37,612 bases of DNA from Chloroflexota bacterium (GTDB lineage Bacteria > Chloroflexota > Limnocylindria > Limnocylindrales > CSP1-4), in assembly GCA_013698095.1 (NCBI GenBank), contig JACCVQ010000013.1, positions 1 to 37,612 on the forward strand, given 5' to 3'. The translations under genes and the position numbers were made by a program. Shown in pieces: positions 27,149 to 35,406 of this stretch. The notes under the pieces were generated by a model. It was not told where the DNA came from. It did no database searches and worked only from the letters and a program-made list of their open reading frames with translations. Positions within the stretch are counted from its first letter, which is position 1. Every line of letters begins with the position of its first letter.

Positions 27149-27248
27149 GCGTGGCCGATGGTAAACGCCGGGCTTCGCCACCGTCAACGCCGACGACGCA
27201 CGAGATTCGAATCAGACTGGAGTCGGTTGGGGGTGGATCGCAGGTTTC

Positions 27249-27265
27249 CTGAAGCTATACTTCAG
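27249..27265. promoter_or_regulatory. Inverted repeat over the -10 of the XRE-cupin gene (candidate autoregulatory operator)
   Basis: CTGAAG (27249-27254) and CTTCAG (27260-27265) flank CTATA. The -10-like TATACT (27256-27261) lies inside, so a repressor bound here would block transcription of the regulator gene that starts 48-52 bp downstream. Confidence 0.45.
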
Positions 27266-27312
27266 CCCACGTTGGCCAGGTCGCCCGGTGCATTCGGAGG
27301 GATGTGGGACAG

Positions 27313-27870
27313 ATGGCTGTCACCGAGTTGCAGCTCGGGCCGCGGATCCGCTCGCTCCGCCAGGCTCGCCAGGTGACACTCCGGGAACTGGCCGAACGGG
27401 CCGGCGTGACGGAGAGCTTCCTCTCTCAGGTCGAGCGCGAGGTCACCAGCCCCTCGATCGCGTCAGTCCAGCGCATCGCTCGGGCCCTCGATCTCGGAAT
27501 CGCCGAGCTGTTCGTCGATGAGGCGCCGCTGGGTCGCGTGGTGCGCCGGGCCGAGCGGCGCAGGATCGCCTACCCCGGGCTGGCCGCGATCGACGAGTTC
27601 CTGACGAGCGGCAACGACGGCCGGCTCCAGGTGATCGTCAGCACCATCGAGGCCGGCGGCGGAACCGGCGACGACGCGTACACCCATGACTCCGACGAGG
27701 AGGTCGTCGTGATCCTGGAGGGCTGCCTCGAGCTGTGGGTCGGCGACGAGGAGCACCGCCTGGAGACCGGCGACGCGATCACTTACTCGTCGCGCCTGCC
27801 GCACCGCAACCGCAACCCCGGACCCGGCCGGGCGATTGTCCTCTTCTGCGCGACGCCGCCGACCTTCTGA
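27313..27870 (+). CDS. XRE-family transcriptional regulator with C-terminal cupin
   Basis: A 185-aa regulator. Residues about 8-62 form an XRE helix-turn-helix (IRSLRQARQVTLRELAE, then SFLSQVEREVTSPSIASV), and about 100-170 form a cupin sensor (HDSDEEVVVILEGCLELWVG, RLPHRNRNPGPG). This architecture matches PuuR-type repressors of polyamine metabolism. The divergent position next to the pot-type operon supports local control (inference). A GTG nine bases earlier (27304) is in frame but only 3 nt from GGAGG (27296-27300); the ATG at 27313 has 12 nt and is preferred. Confidence 0.88.
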   Translation: MAVTELQLGPRIRSLRQARQVTLRELAERAGVTESFLSQVEREVTSPSIASVQRIARALDLGIAELFVDEAPLGRVVRRAERRRIAYPGLAAIDEFLTSGNDGRLQVIVSTIEAGGGTGDDAYTHDSDEEVVVILEGCLELWVGDEEHRLETGDAITYSSRLPHRNRNPGPGRAIVLFCATPPTF

Positions 27871-28222
27871 GCCACCGCTTCAGCACGGACTCCGTCGCGT
27901 GGCGTTTGCCGGCTGGTCACGGCTGTCGAACGCCCAGCGTGCGGGCGGGCCTTCGGCACGCCCTCCGCACGCTCGCGACCTCATCATCCAGTCGTCCGGG
28001 GACCACAACGGCGGACGCTCGCGGCTCGTCGACGTTCCTGCCCCGGTCGAGCAAGCTCGCGCGCGGTCCCGTGAGCGTGGCGACTGTCGTTGGCTGCCGG
28101 CAGCGGCACCGCCTCGGCCCTGCGATCCTGCAGGACCAGTCCGGGCAGGACTCGTTGACCAAGTTCACGGGGCACCGGCTGAGCCCCGGCGCAGGCCCCG
28201 CCCGCCGGTATCATCTCCTGCC
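27871..28222. other. Non-coding gap before the GDP-mannose operon
   Basis: These 352 bp lie between the XRE-cupin stop and manC. Open frames through it look like non-coding shadows. I see no RNA gene or convincing hairpin; only the -10-like TATCAT at its very end (28209-28214) stands out. Confidence 0.5.
28209..28214 (+). promoter_or_regulatory. -10 hexamer of a probable leaderless manC promoter
   Basis: TATCAT ends 8 nt before the manC ATG at 28223, and no purine-rich Shine-Dalgarno lies between (TCTCCTGCC is its complement in character). Confidence 0.45.
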
Positions 28223-29329
28223 ATGTACGTGGTCATCCTGGCCGGCGGCGGTGGGACGCGCCTGTGGCCCCTCAGCCGACCCGATCGCCCGAAGCCGTTC
28301 CTGCCGCTCGTCGGTGACGAGACGCTCCTTCAGCGGACGGTCGCGCGTGTCGCGCCGCTCGTCGACGAGCTGGACGTCTTCTGCGTCACTGACCGGCGCT
28401 ACGGCCAGCTTGTCCAGGACCAGGTCCCGGCCATCGGCTTGATCGTGGAGCCGGCCGCCCGGAACACCGCCGCCGCAATCGCCCTGGCTACTCGGGTGAT
28501 CGAGCGGCCAGACGACGAGGTGATGGTCGTCCTCCCGGCCGACCATTGGATCGAGGACGAAGCGGCCTTCCAGGCGGTGATCCGGATGGCCGCGGAGCAG
28601 CTCGCCAGCGGCGTATTCGACGTCGATCGGCCGCTCGTCACGCTCGGCGTCCGGCCGACCAACCCGTCGATCGACTATGGCTACCTCCGGCCCGACACGA
28701 TGCGTGCGGCCAAGCTCGACGGCGTCCGCGTCCATCCCCTGGTCGGGTTTGAGGAGAAGCCGACAGACGCCCGCGCCCGCGAGCTGATCAACCTGCCGGG
28801 CGTCGCCTGGAATGCCGGGATGTTCGCCTGGCAGCGTGGCGCCATTCGGGCCGCTCTCGAGAAGTACACCCCCCTGCCGATGCTGATCGACCAGGCCGTC
28901 GGCTCCGATCTGGCTCTGACCGGGGCCTATGACCGGATCACCCCGATCTCGATCGACAAGGCCGTCATGGAGAGCGCCGCCGCCGACCACCAGGTCGTCA
29001 TGGGTGCGATGGACGCCGGCTGGAGCGATCTCGGCAGCTGGACCGCGCTCCTCCGCGTTCTGGGCGCGTCCCTGGTCGGCGGCCCCGCCGACGGTCCGAG
29101 CGGTCGCGTGGTCCAGACCGGTGAGACCGTCGAGCTCGGACCCGACGACCTCGTCGTCCGGTCGGTCGACGGCAGGCTCGCTGTGGATGCCGGACCGGCA
29201 GTGGCCGGGGCGACGGGCGGCACGATCGTGAGCGACGGCGTGTGGGCCCACCTCGCCGGCGCTCGGCACATGGCCGAAGAGGTCCGCGACCTGCTCGAGC
29301 GAGTCGACCACGAGGATGTCGAAGCGTGA
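28223..29329 (+). CDS. manC: Mannose-1-phosphate guanylyltransferase
   Basis: A 368-aa nucleotidyltransferase that makes GDP-mannose from GTP and mannose-1-phosphate. The pyrophosphorylase loop LAGGGGTRLWPLSRPDRPKP starts at residue 6, with LIVEPAARNTAAAIALA near 75, LPADHWIED near 105, GYLRPD and VGFEEKPTDARA near 175, and WNAGMFAW near 197. The type II phosphomannose-isomerase domain often fused at the C-terminus is absent; a separate cupin gene lies downstream. The longer open frame upstream is not coding-like; the ATG at 28223 starts exactly at the family N-terminus. The stop overlaps the next start (GTGA). Confidence 0.93.
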   Translation: MYVVILAGGGGTRLWPLSRPDRPKPFLPLVGDETLLQRTVARVAPLVDELDVFCVTDRRYGQLVQDQVPAIGLIVEPAARNTAAAIALATRVIERPDDEVMVVLPADHWIEDEAAFQAVIRMAAEQLASGVFDVDRPLVTLGVRPTNPSIDYGYLRPDTMRAAKLDGVRVHPLVGFEEKPTDARARELINLPGVAWNAGMFAWQRGAIRAALEKYTPLPMLIDQAVGSDLALTGAYDRITPISIDKAVMESAAADHQVVMGAMDAGWSDLGSWTALLRVLGASLVGGPADGPSGRVVQTGETVELGPDDLVVRSVDGRLAVDAGPAVAGATGGTIVSDGVWAHLAGARHMAEEVRDLLERVDHEDVEA

Positions 29330-30807
29330 CGACCATCGCCGAGGCGCCGACCCCCACGACGATCGTCTTCGGCACGGACGGCTGGCGGGCGAAGGTCGCC
29401 GACGACTTCACGTTCGAGAACGTCCGTCGCTGCGCCGACGGCGTGGCGCGCTATGTGACCGAGCGCGGCGAGCAGGCGAAGGGCGTTGTTGTCGCGTTCG
29501 ACCGGCGATTCGCGTCGGAGCACTTTGCGGCGGCCGCCGCCGAGGTTCTCCTCGCCCGCGACATCCCGGTCTTCCTCGCGACAGGTGCCGTCCCGACCCA
29601 GATGAGCTCGTACGAGGTCGTCCAGCGCGGGGCGGCCGCCGGGATCGTGATCACCGCCTCGCACAACCCTTGGACCGACAACGGGTTCAAGGTCAAAGCC
29701 CCCACCGGTGCTGCCGCCGGAGCCGAGATTCTCACCGTTCTGGAAGCCGCCATCGCTGCCAACGGTGGAACCGCCATCAAGCGCCGGCCGCTCGCGGATG
29801 GCGAGGCGGCCGGGCTCGTCGAGCGGTTCGACCCGTTCGACGGCTACGAGCAGTTCGTCCGGCGGACCATCGATCTCGACGCGTTGCGAGCCGCCGACAT
29901 CGCGATTCTCGTCGAGCCGCTGTACGGCGCGGGCTCGGGCTGGATCCCGCGCCTGCTGCGCGACGGCCGGATCCGGGTGACCGAGATCCACAACGAGCGC
30001 AACCCGTATTTCGGCGGGATCAATCCCGAGCCGATCCGGCCCAACGTCGACGCGGCCCTCGATCTCATGGCGGGCGGCGGCTTCGACCTGGGACTGCTCC
30101 TCGACGGCGATGCCGATCGGGCGGGTGCGGCCGACGAGCAGGGCACCTTCATCCACCAGCTCCAGGTCACGGGACTCCTGATGTATCACCTCGCCGAGCA
30201 CCGCAAGCTGCGCGAGCCGGTCGTCGTGAGCGTCAACAACACCTCGATGGCCGCGCGGCTCGGGACCCACTACGGGATCGACGTTCACGAGACGGCGGTC
30301 GGGTTCAAGTTCATCGGGCCGGAGATGATCCGGACGGGGGCGATGCTCGGCGCCGAGGAGTCGGGCGGGTTCGGGTTCGGGATGCATCTCCCGGAGCGCG
30401 ACGGGGTCTACGCCAACCTGATGCTGCTCGAGCTGTTTCTGGCCGAGAAGGCCGCCGGCCGCTGGCCCGTCTCGGAGGCGATCGCCCGCTTCCACGAGGT
30501 GGCCGGCCCGTCGTTCTATCGCCGGATCGACGTCCATGTCGACCGCGCGATCTACGCCGAGACGAAGCGTCGCCTGCTCGTCGATCTCCGGGAGCAGGCG
30601 CCGACCTCGCTGGAGAGCCAGCCGATCGAGCGGACCGTGGCGCTCGACACGAACGACGGCTACAAGTTCTTCCTGGCGGACGGGACGTGGCTGCTGATCC
30701 GGACGAGCGGCACCGAACCCCTCGTCCGGGTGTACACCGAGGCAACCTCGGCCGACCTGCGCGAGGCGATGCTCGTCGCCGGGGAGCGACTGGTTCGCGG
30801 CTCGTGA
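29326..30807 (+). CDS. Phosphomannomutase/phosphoglucomutase
   Basis: A 493-aa alpha-D-phosphohexomutase that interconverts hexose-6-phosphate and hexose-1-phosphate. It has IVFGTDGWRA near residue 13, the active-site phosphoserine motif ITASHNPW (Ser112), the metal loop LLDGDADRAG near 265, the sugar-binding loop GAEESGGFGFG near 345, and the phosphate-binding RTSGTEPLVRVY near 465. The GTG at 29326 overlaps the manC stop, and its own stop overlaps the cupin gene. Between manC and the isomerase-like cupin it most likely supplies mannose-1-phosphate, but glucose-phosphate activity is possible. Confidence 0.92.
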   Translation: MTTIAEAPTPTTIVFGTDGWRAKVADDFTFENVRRCADGVARYVTERGEQAKGVVVAFDRRFASEHFAAAAAEVLLARDIPVFLATGAVPTQMSSYEVVQRGAAAGIVITASHNPWTDNGFKVKAPTGAAAGAEILTVLEAAIAANGGTAIKRRPLADGEAAGLVERFDPFDGYEQFVRRTIDLDALRAADIAILVEPLYGAGSGWIPRLLRDGRIRVTEIHNERNPYFGGINPEPIRPNVDAALDLMAGGGFDLGLLLDGDADRAGAADEQGTFIHQLQVTGLLMYHLAEHRKLREPVVVSVNNTSMAARLGTHYGIDVHETAVGFKFIGPEMIRTGAMLGAEESGGFGFGMHLPERDGVYANLMLLELFLAEKAAGRWPVSEAIARFHEVAGPSFYRRIDVHVDRAIYAETKRRLLVDLREQAPTSLESQPIERTVALDTNDGYKFFLADGTWLLIRTSGTEPLVRVYTEATSADLREAMLVAGERLVRGS

Positions 30808-31199
30808 CCGCCGACGAGAGCGCGGTCGACGAGGTCTTCACGCCGCGGGTCGTCGACAAGCCGTGGGGCAACGAGCTGATCTGGGCGCTCACTGATCGTT
30901 ACTGCGGCAAGGTCATCACGATCGAGACCGGCCGCCGCCTGTCGCTCCAGTATCACGAGCAGAAGGACGAGGCGATCCTCGTCACGAGCGGCCGGCTCCG
31001 GCTCCACCTCGAGGACGACGCCGGAGAGATGATCGTGCGTGAGCTCGGTCCGGGCGAGGCCGCCCATGTGGCCGTCGGCCGGCGCCATCGCTACGAGGCG
31101 ATCGAACGAGTCGAACTCGTGGAGGTCTCGACGCCGGAGCTGAGCGATGTCGTCCGGGTCGAGGACGACTTCGGCCGCCAAGGGACCTCGGCGCCGTAA
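30804..31199 (+). CDS. Cupin protein resembling type II mannose-6-phosphate isomerase
   Basis: A 131-aa single-domain cupin: VVDKPWGNELIWALTD near the N-terminus, metal-site segment LSLQYHEQKDEAILVTSGR near residue 48, GPGEAAHVAVGRRHRYEA near 83, and ELVEVSTPELSDVVRVEDDFGR at the end. These match the isomerase domain normally attached to ManC. With manC and the mutase it would form a complete route from fructose-6-phosphate to GDP-mannose (inference). The longer frame is a shadow; the GTG at 30804 overlaps the mutase stop by 4 bp. Confidence 0.88.
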   Translation: MTADESAVDEVFTPRVVDKPWGNELIWALTDRYCGKVITIETGRRLSLQYHEQKDEAILVTSGRLRLHLEDDAGEMIVRELGPGEAAHVAVGRRHRYEAIERVELVEVSTPELSDVVRVEDDFGRQGTSAP

Positions 31200-31212
31200 C
31201 GGCCGAGCCGGC

Positions 31213-32613
31213 ATGACGACCCGGGTCGTGCGTTCAGGCCATCCTCGCGCCATCCGCCGCCGGATCCAGCTGCTGACGGCGCCGATCCTGGTGGTCGTGC
31301 TCGGGCTGGGCAGCGCGGCCTGCGACTCGGCGACGCCGCGCGCTGCGAGCCCGGCCCCGTCGTCCGGCACTGACTCGTCGTCCGGCGTGACGCCGGGTCC
31401 CGGCGCAGGTGGAGGAACCGAGGGATTTCACTCCCCGGTGACGGCGGCATCGGCCCCGTCTCAGCCGTCCGCGGGCACGAGCCCGTCGGCCCAGCCGCCT
31501 GCCGCGAGCCCGATGCCGACCGCGGCGGCGCCGTCGCCGCCTTCGCCCGCCACTGCGTACGACTCCGCGAAGTTCGGGTTCGCGGCCAAGGGCCTCCGCG
31601 GCGAGGTCATGGCGTTCGTCACCACCTCCCAGGTCGACGACGCCCTGGCCCGGCTCGACTTCGCGGCCGTCTCGACGATCGCCTTCTTCAGCCTCGAAGC
31701 GGGCAGTACCGGCGGCATCCGCAAGGACGGCCGCTGGAAGATCTGGACCTCCGCCCCGGTCGACCGCATGATCGAACGAGCCCATGCTTCGGGTACGAAG
31801 GTCGTGATCTCGCTCGCCCGCTTCTCCTGGTCGCCGGCCCAGACGACGACGTCGGCCACGTTGCTCGCCAGCGCGAAGGCCCGTGCTCGCCTCGCCGCGG
31901 AGCTCGCCGACGAGGTCGTCCGGCGCGGCGTCGACGGCGTGAATGTCGACTTCGAGCCGATTCCGCGCGGCCAGAAGGCCAACTTCACCGACCTCGTCCG
32001 CCGGATCCGGGCGGAGCTCGATGCCCGCCGACCCGGGCTCCAGCTCACGTTCGACGTCGTCGGCCACTTCGAGAGCTACGACGTGGCCGGGGCGTTGAAG
32101 GTCGGCGCCGACGCTGTCTTCCTCATGGGCTATCACTACGCCGGCACCTTCTCGACGATCGCCCACGCAACCGCCCCCCTCGACGGGCCGCGTTACGCGG
32201 TGATCGACGCGATTCGCGGCCTGCGCAAGGTCGCGAAGCCGCACCAGCTGATCGTCGGCGTGCCGTACTACGGTCATCTCTGGCCGACCGCGAGCGGCGC
32301 CCTCAACGCCCGGACCACCGGCCGTGGGTTCGACGTCCTGCACGAGAACGCCCGGACCATCGCGCGCGAGCGGGGCTCGACATACGACCCCGTCGAGGTG
32401 GTCCAGCGCTCGGTCTGGCGCGGACGATCGTGCGCCACGTGCCGGCTGCAATGGTTCCAGCTGTACTACGACGATGCACGCTCGCTGACCGTGAAATGGA
32501 AGGAGTTCCGTCGTCTCGGCCTGCTCGGGACGGGCATCTGGACGACTGCGTTCGAGGGCACCTCGGGCGATCTGACGAAGGCGCTCCGGGCGGTCTGGCT
32601 CGCCGGCGAATGA
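31213..32613 (+). CDS. GH18 chitinase-like lipoprotein
   Basis: A 466-aa exported protein. A signal with a lipobox SAAC (Cys37) is followed by a proline/serine/alanine linker of about 80 residues and a glycoside hydrolase 18 domain from about residue 118. The catalytic signature GVDGVNVDFE fits the GH18 pattern, with Asp241, Asp246 and acid Glu248. The fold markers YHYAGTFSTI and GVPYYGHLWPT follow, and the C-terminus has GIWTTAFEGTSGDL. Spore-coat and cell-surface GH18 proteins of this size hydrolyse GlcNAc polymers or peptidoglycan. The ATG at 31213 (MTTRVVRSG) is preferred to an upstream in-frame start inside the cupin gene. Confidence 0.88.
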   Translation: MTTRVVRSGHPRAIRRRIQLLTAPILVVVLGLGSAACDSATPRAASPAPSSGTDSSSGVTPGPGAGGGTEGFHSPVTAASAPSQPSAGTSPSAQPPAASPMPTAAAPSPPSPATAYDSAKFGFAAKGLRGEVMAFVTTSQVDDALARLDFAAVSTIAFFSLEAGSTGGIRKDGRWKIWTSAPVDRMIERAHASGTKVVISLARFSWSPAQTTTSATLLASAKARARLAAELADEVVRRGVDGVNVDFEPIPRGQKANFTDLVRRIRAELDARRPGLQLTFDVVGHFESYDVAGALKVGADAVFLMGYHYAGTFSTIAHATAPLDGPRYAVIDAIRGLRKVAKPHQLIVGVPYYGHLWPTASGALNARTTGRGFDVLHENARTIARERGSTYDPVEVVQRSVWRGRSCATCRLQWFQLYYDDARSLTVKWKEFRRLGLLGTGIWTTAFEGTSGDLTKALRAVWLAGE

Positions 32614-32775
32614 GTCAGGGGCAGGGCGGGTCTTCCATCCTGAATTCTCACGTCTGTTACGCCGATCGGGGGGGGTGACCGGACCCGGTCGGAGGTGTAT
32701 CGTGGTGCCACGACCGCCACACCGGTCGGGTGCACGACCGGACTGGCGGCCTCGTGAGCGCCCCAATGGGGCTGC

Positions 32776-32780
32776 GGAGG
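32776..32780 (+). promoter_or_regulatory. Ribosome-binding site that decides the SWIM protein start
   Basis: GGAGG with 9 nt to the ATG at 32790. The earlier in-frame starts at 32730 and 32766 lack such a site. Confidence 0.6.
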
Positions 32781-32789
32781 TATGCGTCG

Positions 32790-33062
32790 ATGCACAGTTC
32801 CTTGATCGGCAAGGTCGAGAAGGCCAATCGCTACGCCCGCGAGCTCGATCGGATCACCCTGGACCGGATGTCTCTGACGTTCCGCGGTGACAACGACACG
32901 CATCACGTGGACCTCGACGCCGGTCAGTGGCACTGCACCTGCCACTATTTCGACAGTTGGCGGACGTGCGTCCATGTCCTCACGCTCCAGAAGATCATGG
33001 GCGTGATGCTGCCCGAGGATGCCCAGGAGTCGATCTTCCAGGCGCAGGCCGTCTCCGCCTGA
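32790..33062 (+). CDS. Small SWIM zinc-finger protein
   Basis: A 90-aa cytoplasmic protein. The C-terminal half carries a SWIM motif, CxCx(8)CxH, in HCTCHYFDSWRTCVHVLTL, with Cys49, Cys51, Cys60 and His62. A helix (MHSSLIGKVEKANRYAREL) and a beta stretch (MSLTFRGDNDTHHVDLD) precede it. SWIM fingers bind zinc and mediate DNA or protein contacts, usually as parts of larger proteins such as SWI2/SNF2 helicases or recombination factors; here it stands alone. The role is unknown. It stands alone between the GH18 gene and a bidirectional hairpin. Confidence 0.8.
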   Translation: MHSSLIGKVEKANRYARELDRITLDRMSLTFRGDNDTHHVDLDAGQWHCTCHYFDSWRTCVHVLTLQKIMGVMLPEDAQESIFQAQAVSA

Positions 33063-33089
33063 CCTGACAGCGCAACGACAGAAAGTCGA

Positions 33090-33117
33090 ACGCCCCGCCG
33101 AGCTGTCGGCGGGGCGT
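33090..33117. terminator. Bidirectional hairpin terminator between convergent genes
   Basis: A perfect 12-bp stem ACGCCCCGCCGA (33090-33101) / TCGGCGGGGCGT (33106-33117) with loop GCTG, 27 bp after the SWIM stop and 8 bp beyond the minus-strand lipoprotein stop. On the minus strand it is followed by TTCGACTTTCTG. A terminator for both genes is likely. Confidence 0.75.
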
Positions 33118-33125
33118 CCACGCAC

Positions 33126-33728
33126 TTAACCGGCGACCGTCAGTCGCCAGAAGTGGATGACGTCGCCGACGGGATAGAGGAGTTGCAAGGCCAGCGTCCA
33201 GGTTCCGGGCTGTGCCGGACCTCGGAGCCCGACGGGCGCGACTCCCTCGCCAAACGAGCGCCCGCTAGTCGGGTCGGCCGGGTCGCGATACAGGGTGGCT
33301 CGCCAGCTCGACGGGAGGGGGCCCGGGCCACTGATCGCCAGGATCTGCCCCACGCCGACGGTGGCGGGTGCGCCGGCTAGGAGTGGACTGTTCGAGACGA
33401 TACCGGCCCATTGGAACGTGCCCACCTGTGCCTCCACCTCCCGTCCGGCCGAATCTCGCAGGGTCACGGCTGGTGGTCGAGTTTCGGTTGTCAGCGACGG
33501 CGACGAGCTGACCGCCGCGCTGGCTGGCACCGTCGGTCCCACGCTTCGGAGGGCGCTTGCGAGCGTTCCGGATCCGCTCGGCGCCGGCCCGGCCGAGCCC
33601 TCCGGCAACGCGCCGGATCGAGGCGCGGACGTGCACGCCGATAGAGCGATGCAGACCGCCAGGCCGAGTCGCTGCGGGCCTCGAAGCCGATGCCGGCCAG
33701 CGTCCGACGACCGCTCGATCCGGCTCAT
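33126..33728 (-). CDS. Predicted lipoprotein, last gene of the exported-protein operon
   Basis: A 200-aa protein with a signal peptide and lipobox LSAC (Cys32), then a serine/proline/glycine-rich linker to about residue 80. The C-terminal part is beta-rich, with TFQWAGIVSNSPLLAG, VGVGQILAISGPGPLPSSW and QPGTWTLALQLLYPVGDV, resembling an Ig-like or jelly-roll domain; I do not recognise the family. The open frame extends upstream, but ATG at 33728 overlaps the previous stop by 4 bp (ATGA), which decides the start. It is probably surface-anchored and co-produced with the matrixin-like protein. Confidence 0.75.
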   Translation of the reverse strand: MSRIERSSDAGRHRLRGPQRLGLAVCIALSACTSAPRSGALPEGSAGPAPSGSGTLASALRSVGPTVPASAAVSSSPSLTTETRPPAVTLRDSAGREVEAQVGTFQWAGIVSNSPLLAGAPATVGVGQILAISGPGPLPSSWRATLYRDPADPTSGRSFGEGVAPVGLRGPAQPGTWTLALQLLYPVGDVIHFWRLTVAG

Positions 33729-34810
33729 TGTGGACCGCCGTTGGGCCCGGTCAGAACGGATGACGGGCAGATGCCGGTGCATGTGCCCAAGGTGACGCGC
33801 ACGACCGCTGACGTGTCGGCCCGGAGGCCCTCGGCGTACGGCGTCGCGAATACCGCCCGGTAGTCCGCCGTGTAGCGGATCGTGGTCGCGTAGACATAGG
33901 TGCCCGCGCTCGAGCCGGCGCTCATCGAGCCGAGGCTCGACCACGAACCGGTCGGCGTCTTGCGTTCCAATCGGACGACACGGCCGCTGAGGTTCTGCCC
34001 GCCGAGCCGCTCATAGGCATCGAAGTCAGAGATCTCGAGGGTTGCGGTCAGTGTGACCGGCTGGTCGAAGCGACCGGCCGTGACGCTCGACTTGATCGTC
34101 AGCGAGGAACTGAGGTTGAGGCAGGTCGAGACCTTGGTGGTCGCCGCCAGCAGCCCGTACTCACGCTGCAGCGTGGCGACGTCGCAGCGGCCGAGGACGT
34201 GGGCGTTCCAGCCCTCCGACGGTTTCGTTCGGGAGTACGTCTGGACCACAGCGTCCGTGTAGTCGCCGTCGTCGGGATCATTGACGTGATGGCCGAGGAT
34301 CTGGACGTGACCGAACTCATCGAGGGCGACGTTTTCGGCGTCGTAGCAGCCGTTCGGCGCAGTCGCGTACATCTGGCACCACTTCATCGTCCCCCAGTCG
34401 AACACATGGCCCTGTTCACGGAAGTACATCCGGAAGGAGCCGGGCTCGTCGCGACGCATGCACGCGATTCCATTGACGCCGCAGACGACGTTGCCACCGT
34501 ACTGGACGAAGCTGACGCCGCTTGCGTCGTAGGTGAAGATCGGAGCGCGCGAGAGGCGACTCTCGCCGGCATCGGCCGCAGCCGCGACGATCGCCGTGCG
34601 CATTGCCGCCGGCGGGATCGCGCCGGTCAGCCAGCGGAATGTCAGCTCCTTCGAGAGCGGATAGAGCGCCTCCCCGGCCAGGACCGGATCCGGACCGTGA
34701 GCCAGGATGGCCGGCGGAAGCGCGAGCCCGGTCAGGGCGGTGACTGCCGCGATGGCGAGCCAGCGCGGGTGCGCCACGCGCCGACGCCGGGCACGATTGA
34801 TCTTGATCAT
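33725..34810 (-). CDS. Exported matrixin-like protein with an atypical zinc motif and Ig-like C-terminus
   Basis: A 361-aa secreted protein: signal peptide near residues 17-37 ending LPPAILAHG, then an N-terminal domain with paired cysteines and a metallopeptidase-like helix DEFGHVQILGHH (164-175). The matrixin pattern is HExxHxxxxxH. Here position 1 is Asp164, while Glu165, His168 and His174 are kept. The sequence after it (DYTDAVVQTYSRTKP) is distinctive. The C-terminal 130 residues (LTIKSSVTAGRFDQPVTLTA to the end) look like a bacterial Ig-like fold. It may be a divergent or inactive peptidase. The start overlaps the upstream gene (ATGA), and its stop overlaps the next. Confidence 0.75.
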   Translation of the reverse strand: MIKINRARRRRVAHPRWLAIAAVTALTGLALPPAILAHGPDPVLAGEALYPLSKELTFRWLTGAIPPAAMRTAIVAAAADAGESRLSRAPIFTYDASGVSFVQYGGNVVCGVNGIACMRRDEPGSFRMYFREQGHVFDWGTMKWCQMYATAPNGCYDAENVALDEFGHVQILGHHVNDPDDGDYTDAVVQTYSRTKPSEGWNAHVLGRCDVATLQREYGLLAATTKVSTCLNLSSSLTIKSSVTAGRFDQPVTLTATLEISDFDAYERLGGQNLSGRVVRLERKTPTGSWSSLGSMSAGSSAGTYVYATTIRYTADYRAVFATPYAEGLRADTSAVVRVTLGTCTGICPSSVLTGPNGGPQ

Positions 34811-35406
34811 GGGATCACCTCATCGAGTTCTCGGATCTGACCACTGAACGGGTCCAGCGCCGTGCGCCTGCCGGGTCCGTGACTCCGGCCATCCCCGCTC
34901 AATAACAGCCAGCCCGACGGCATCGCGCTCGCTGACCCTGACCGGCTCGCTGACGGCACCAGGACGACGCCCGGACCGAGCTCGAAGAGTGCCTCGGAGG
35001 CTCCATCGAGGCGGACCATCCGGATCGACCCGGAGCCCGAGCCTCCAACCTCGTGGACGAGGTGGGTTCCGTCTCTGCCCGCGACGAGGCGGGCAAGTCC
35101 TGCCGCGCGCGCCAGCACCCGGCGCGAGTCGTTCTGGAGATCCGTCGCGACGATCGAGCAGGGCAACTCGACGCATGCTTCGTAGGTCACGAGGGTGGGC
35201 CCGCTGACGCCGATCAGCTCGCCTTGGCGGCCGTCGTCGATTGCCAGGGTGGGCAGGGCGCGGTCGGGGCCAATGACCCGGGTCCGACAGGCGGCGGCGC
35301 CGCATGTCTGCACGACAAGGCGGCCATCAACGGTCCACTCGAGCTCTGTCGAGAAGGTCCGTCCGAAACGGCCGTCCGGCGCGATCGGAGCCAGGAGCCG
35401 ACTAGC
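34807..35406 (-). pseudogene. 3' fragment of an exported beta-rich protein interrupted by an IS481-family element
   Basis: The native coding sequence resumes at 35400 (RLLAPIAPDGRFGRTF) and runs to TGA at 34807. The open frame extends upstream only as a shadow of the transposase. The 197 codons are beta-rich with two cysteine pairs (QTCGAAACRT, EACVELPCS) and read like part of a propeller- or solute-binding-like exported domain; I do not recognise it. No start codon with a Shine-Dalgarno lies near the break, so this half is probably not translated. The stop overlaps the next start (ATGA). Confidence 0.85.
35401..35406. repeat. Target-site duplication, left copy (ACTAGC)
   Basis: ACTAGC here is repeated at 36440-36445, directly outside both ends of the element. 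It fits the NCTAGN target known for IS481. Confidence 0.85.

Noticed and set aside
32663..32750. Run of eight G and repeated CGGTC/GACCG motifs before the SWIM gene
   Set aside because: The repeats are short and irregular in G+C-rich DNA, and no stable regular hairpin or repeat unit could be defined.
33745..33944. Longer N-terminus for the 33126-33728 lipoprotein
   Set aside because: It lies antisense-frame within the preceding gene, and the ATGA overlap with a signal peptide directly after it identifies 33728 as the start.
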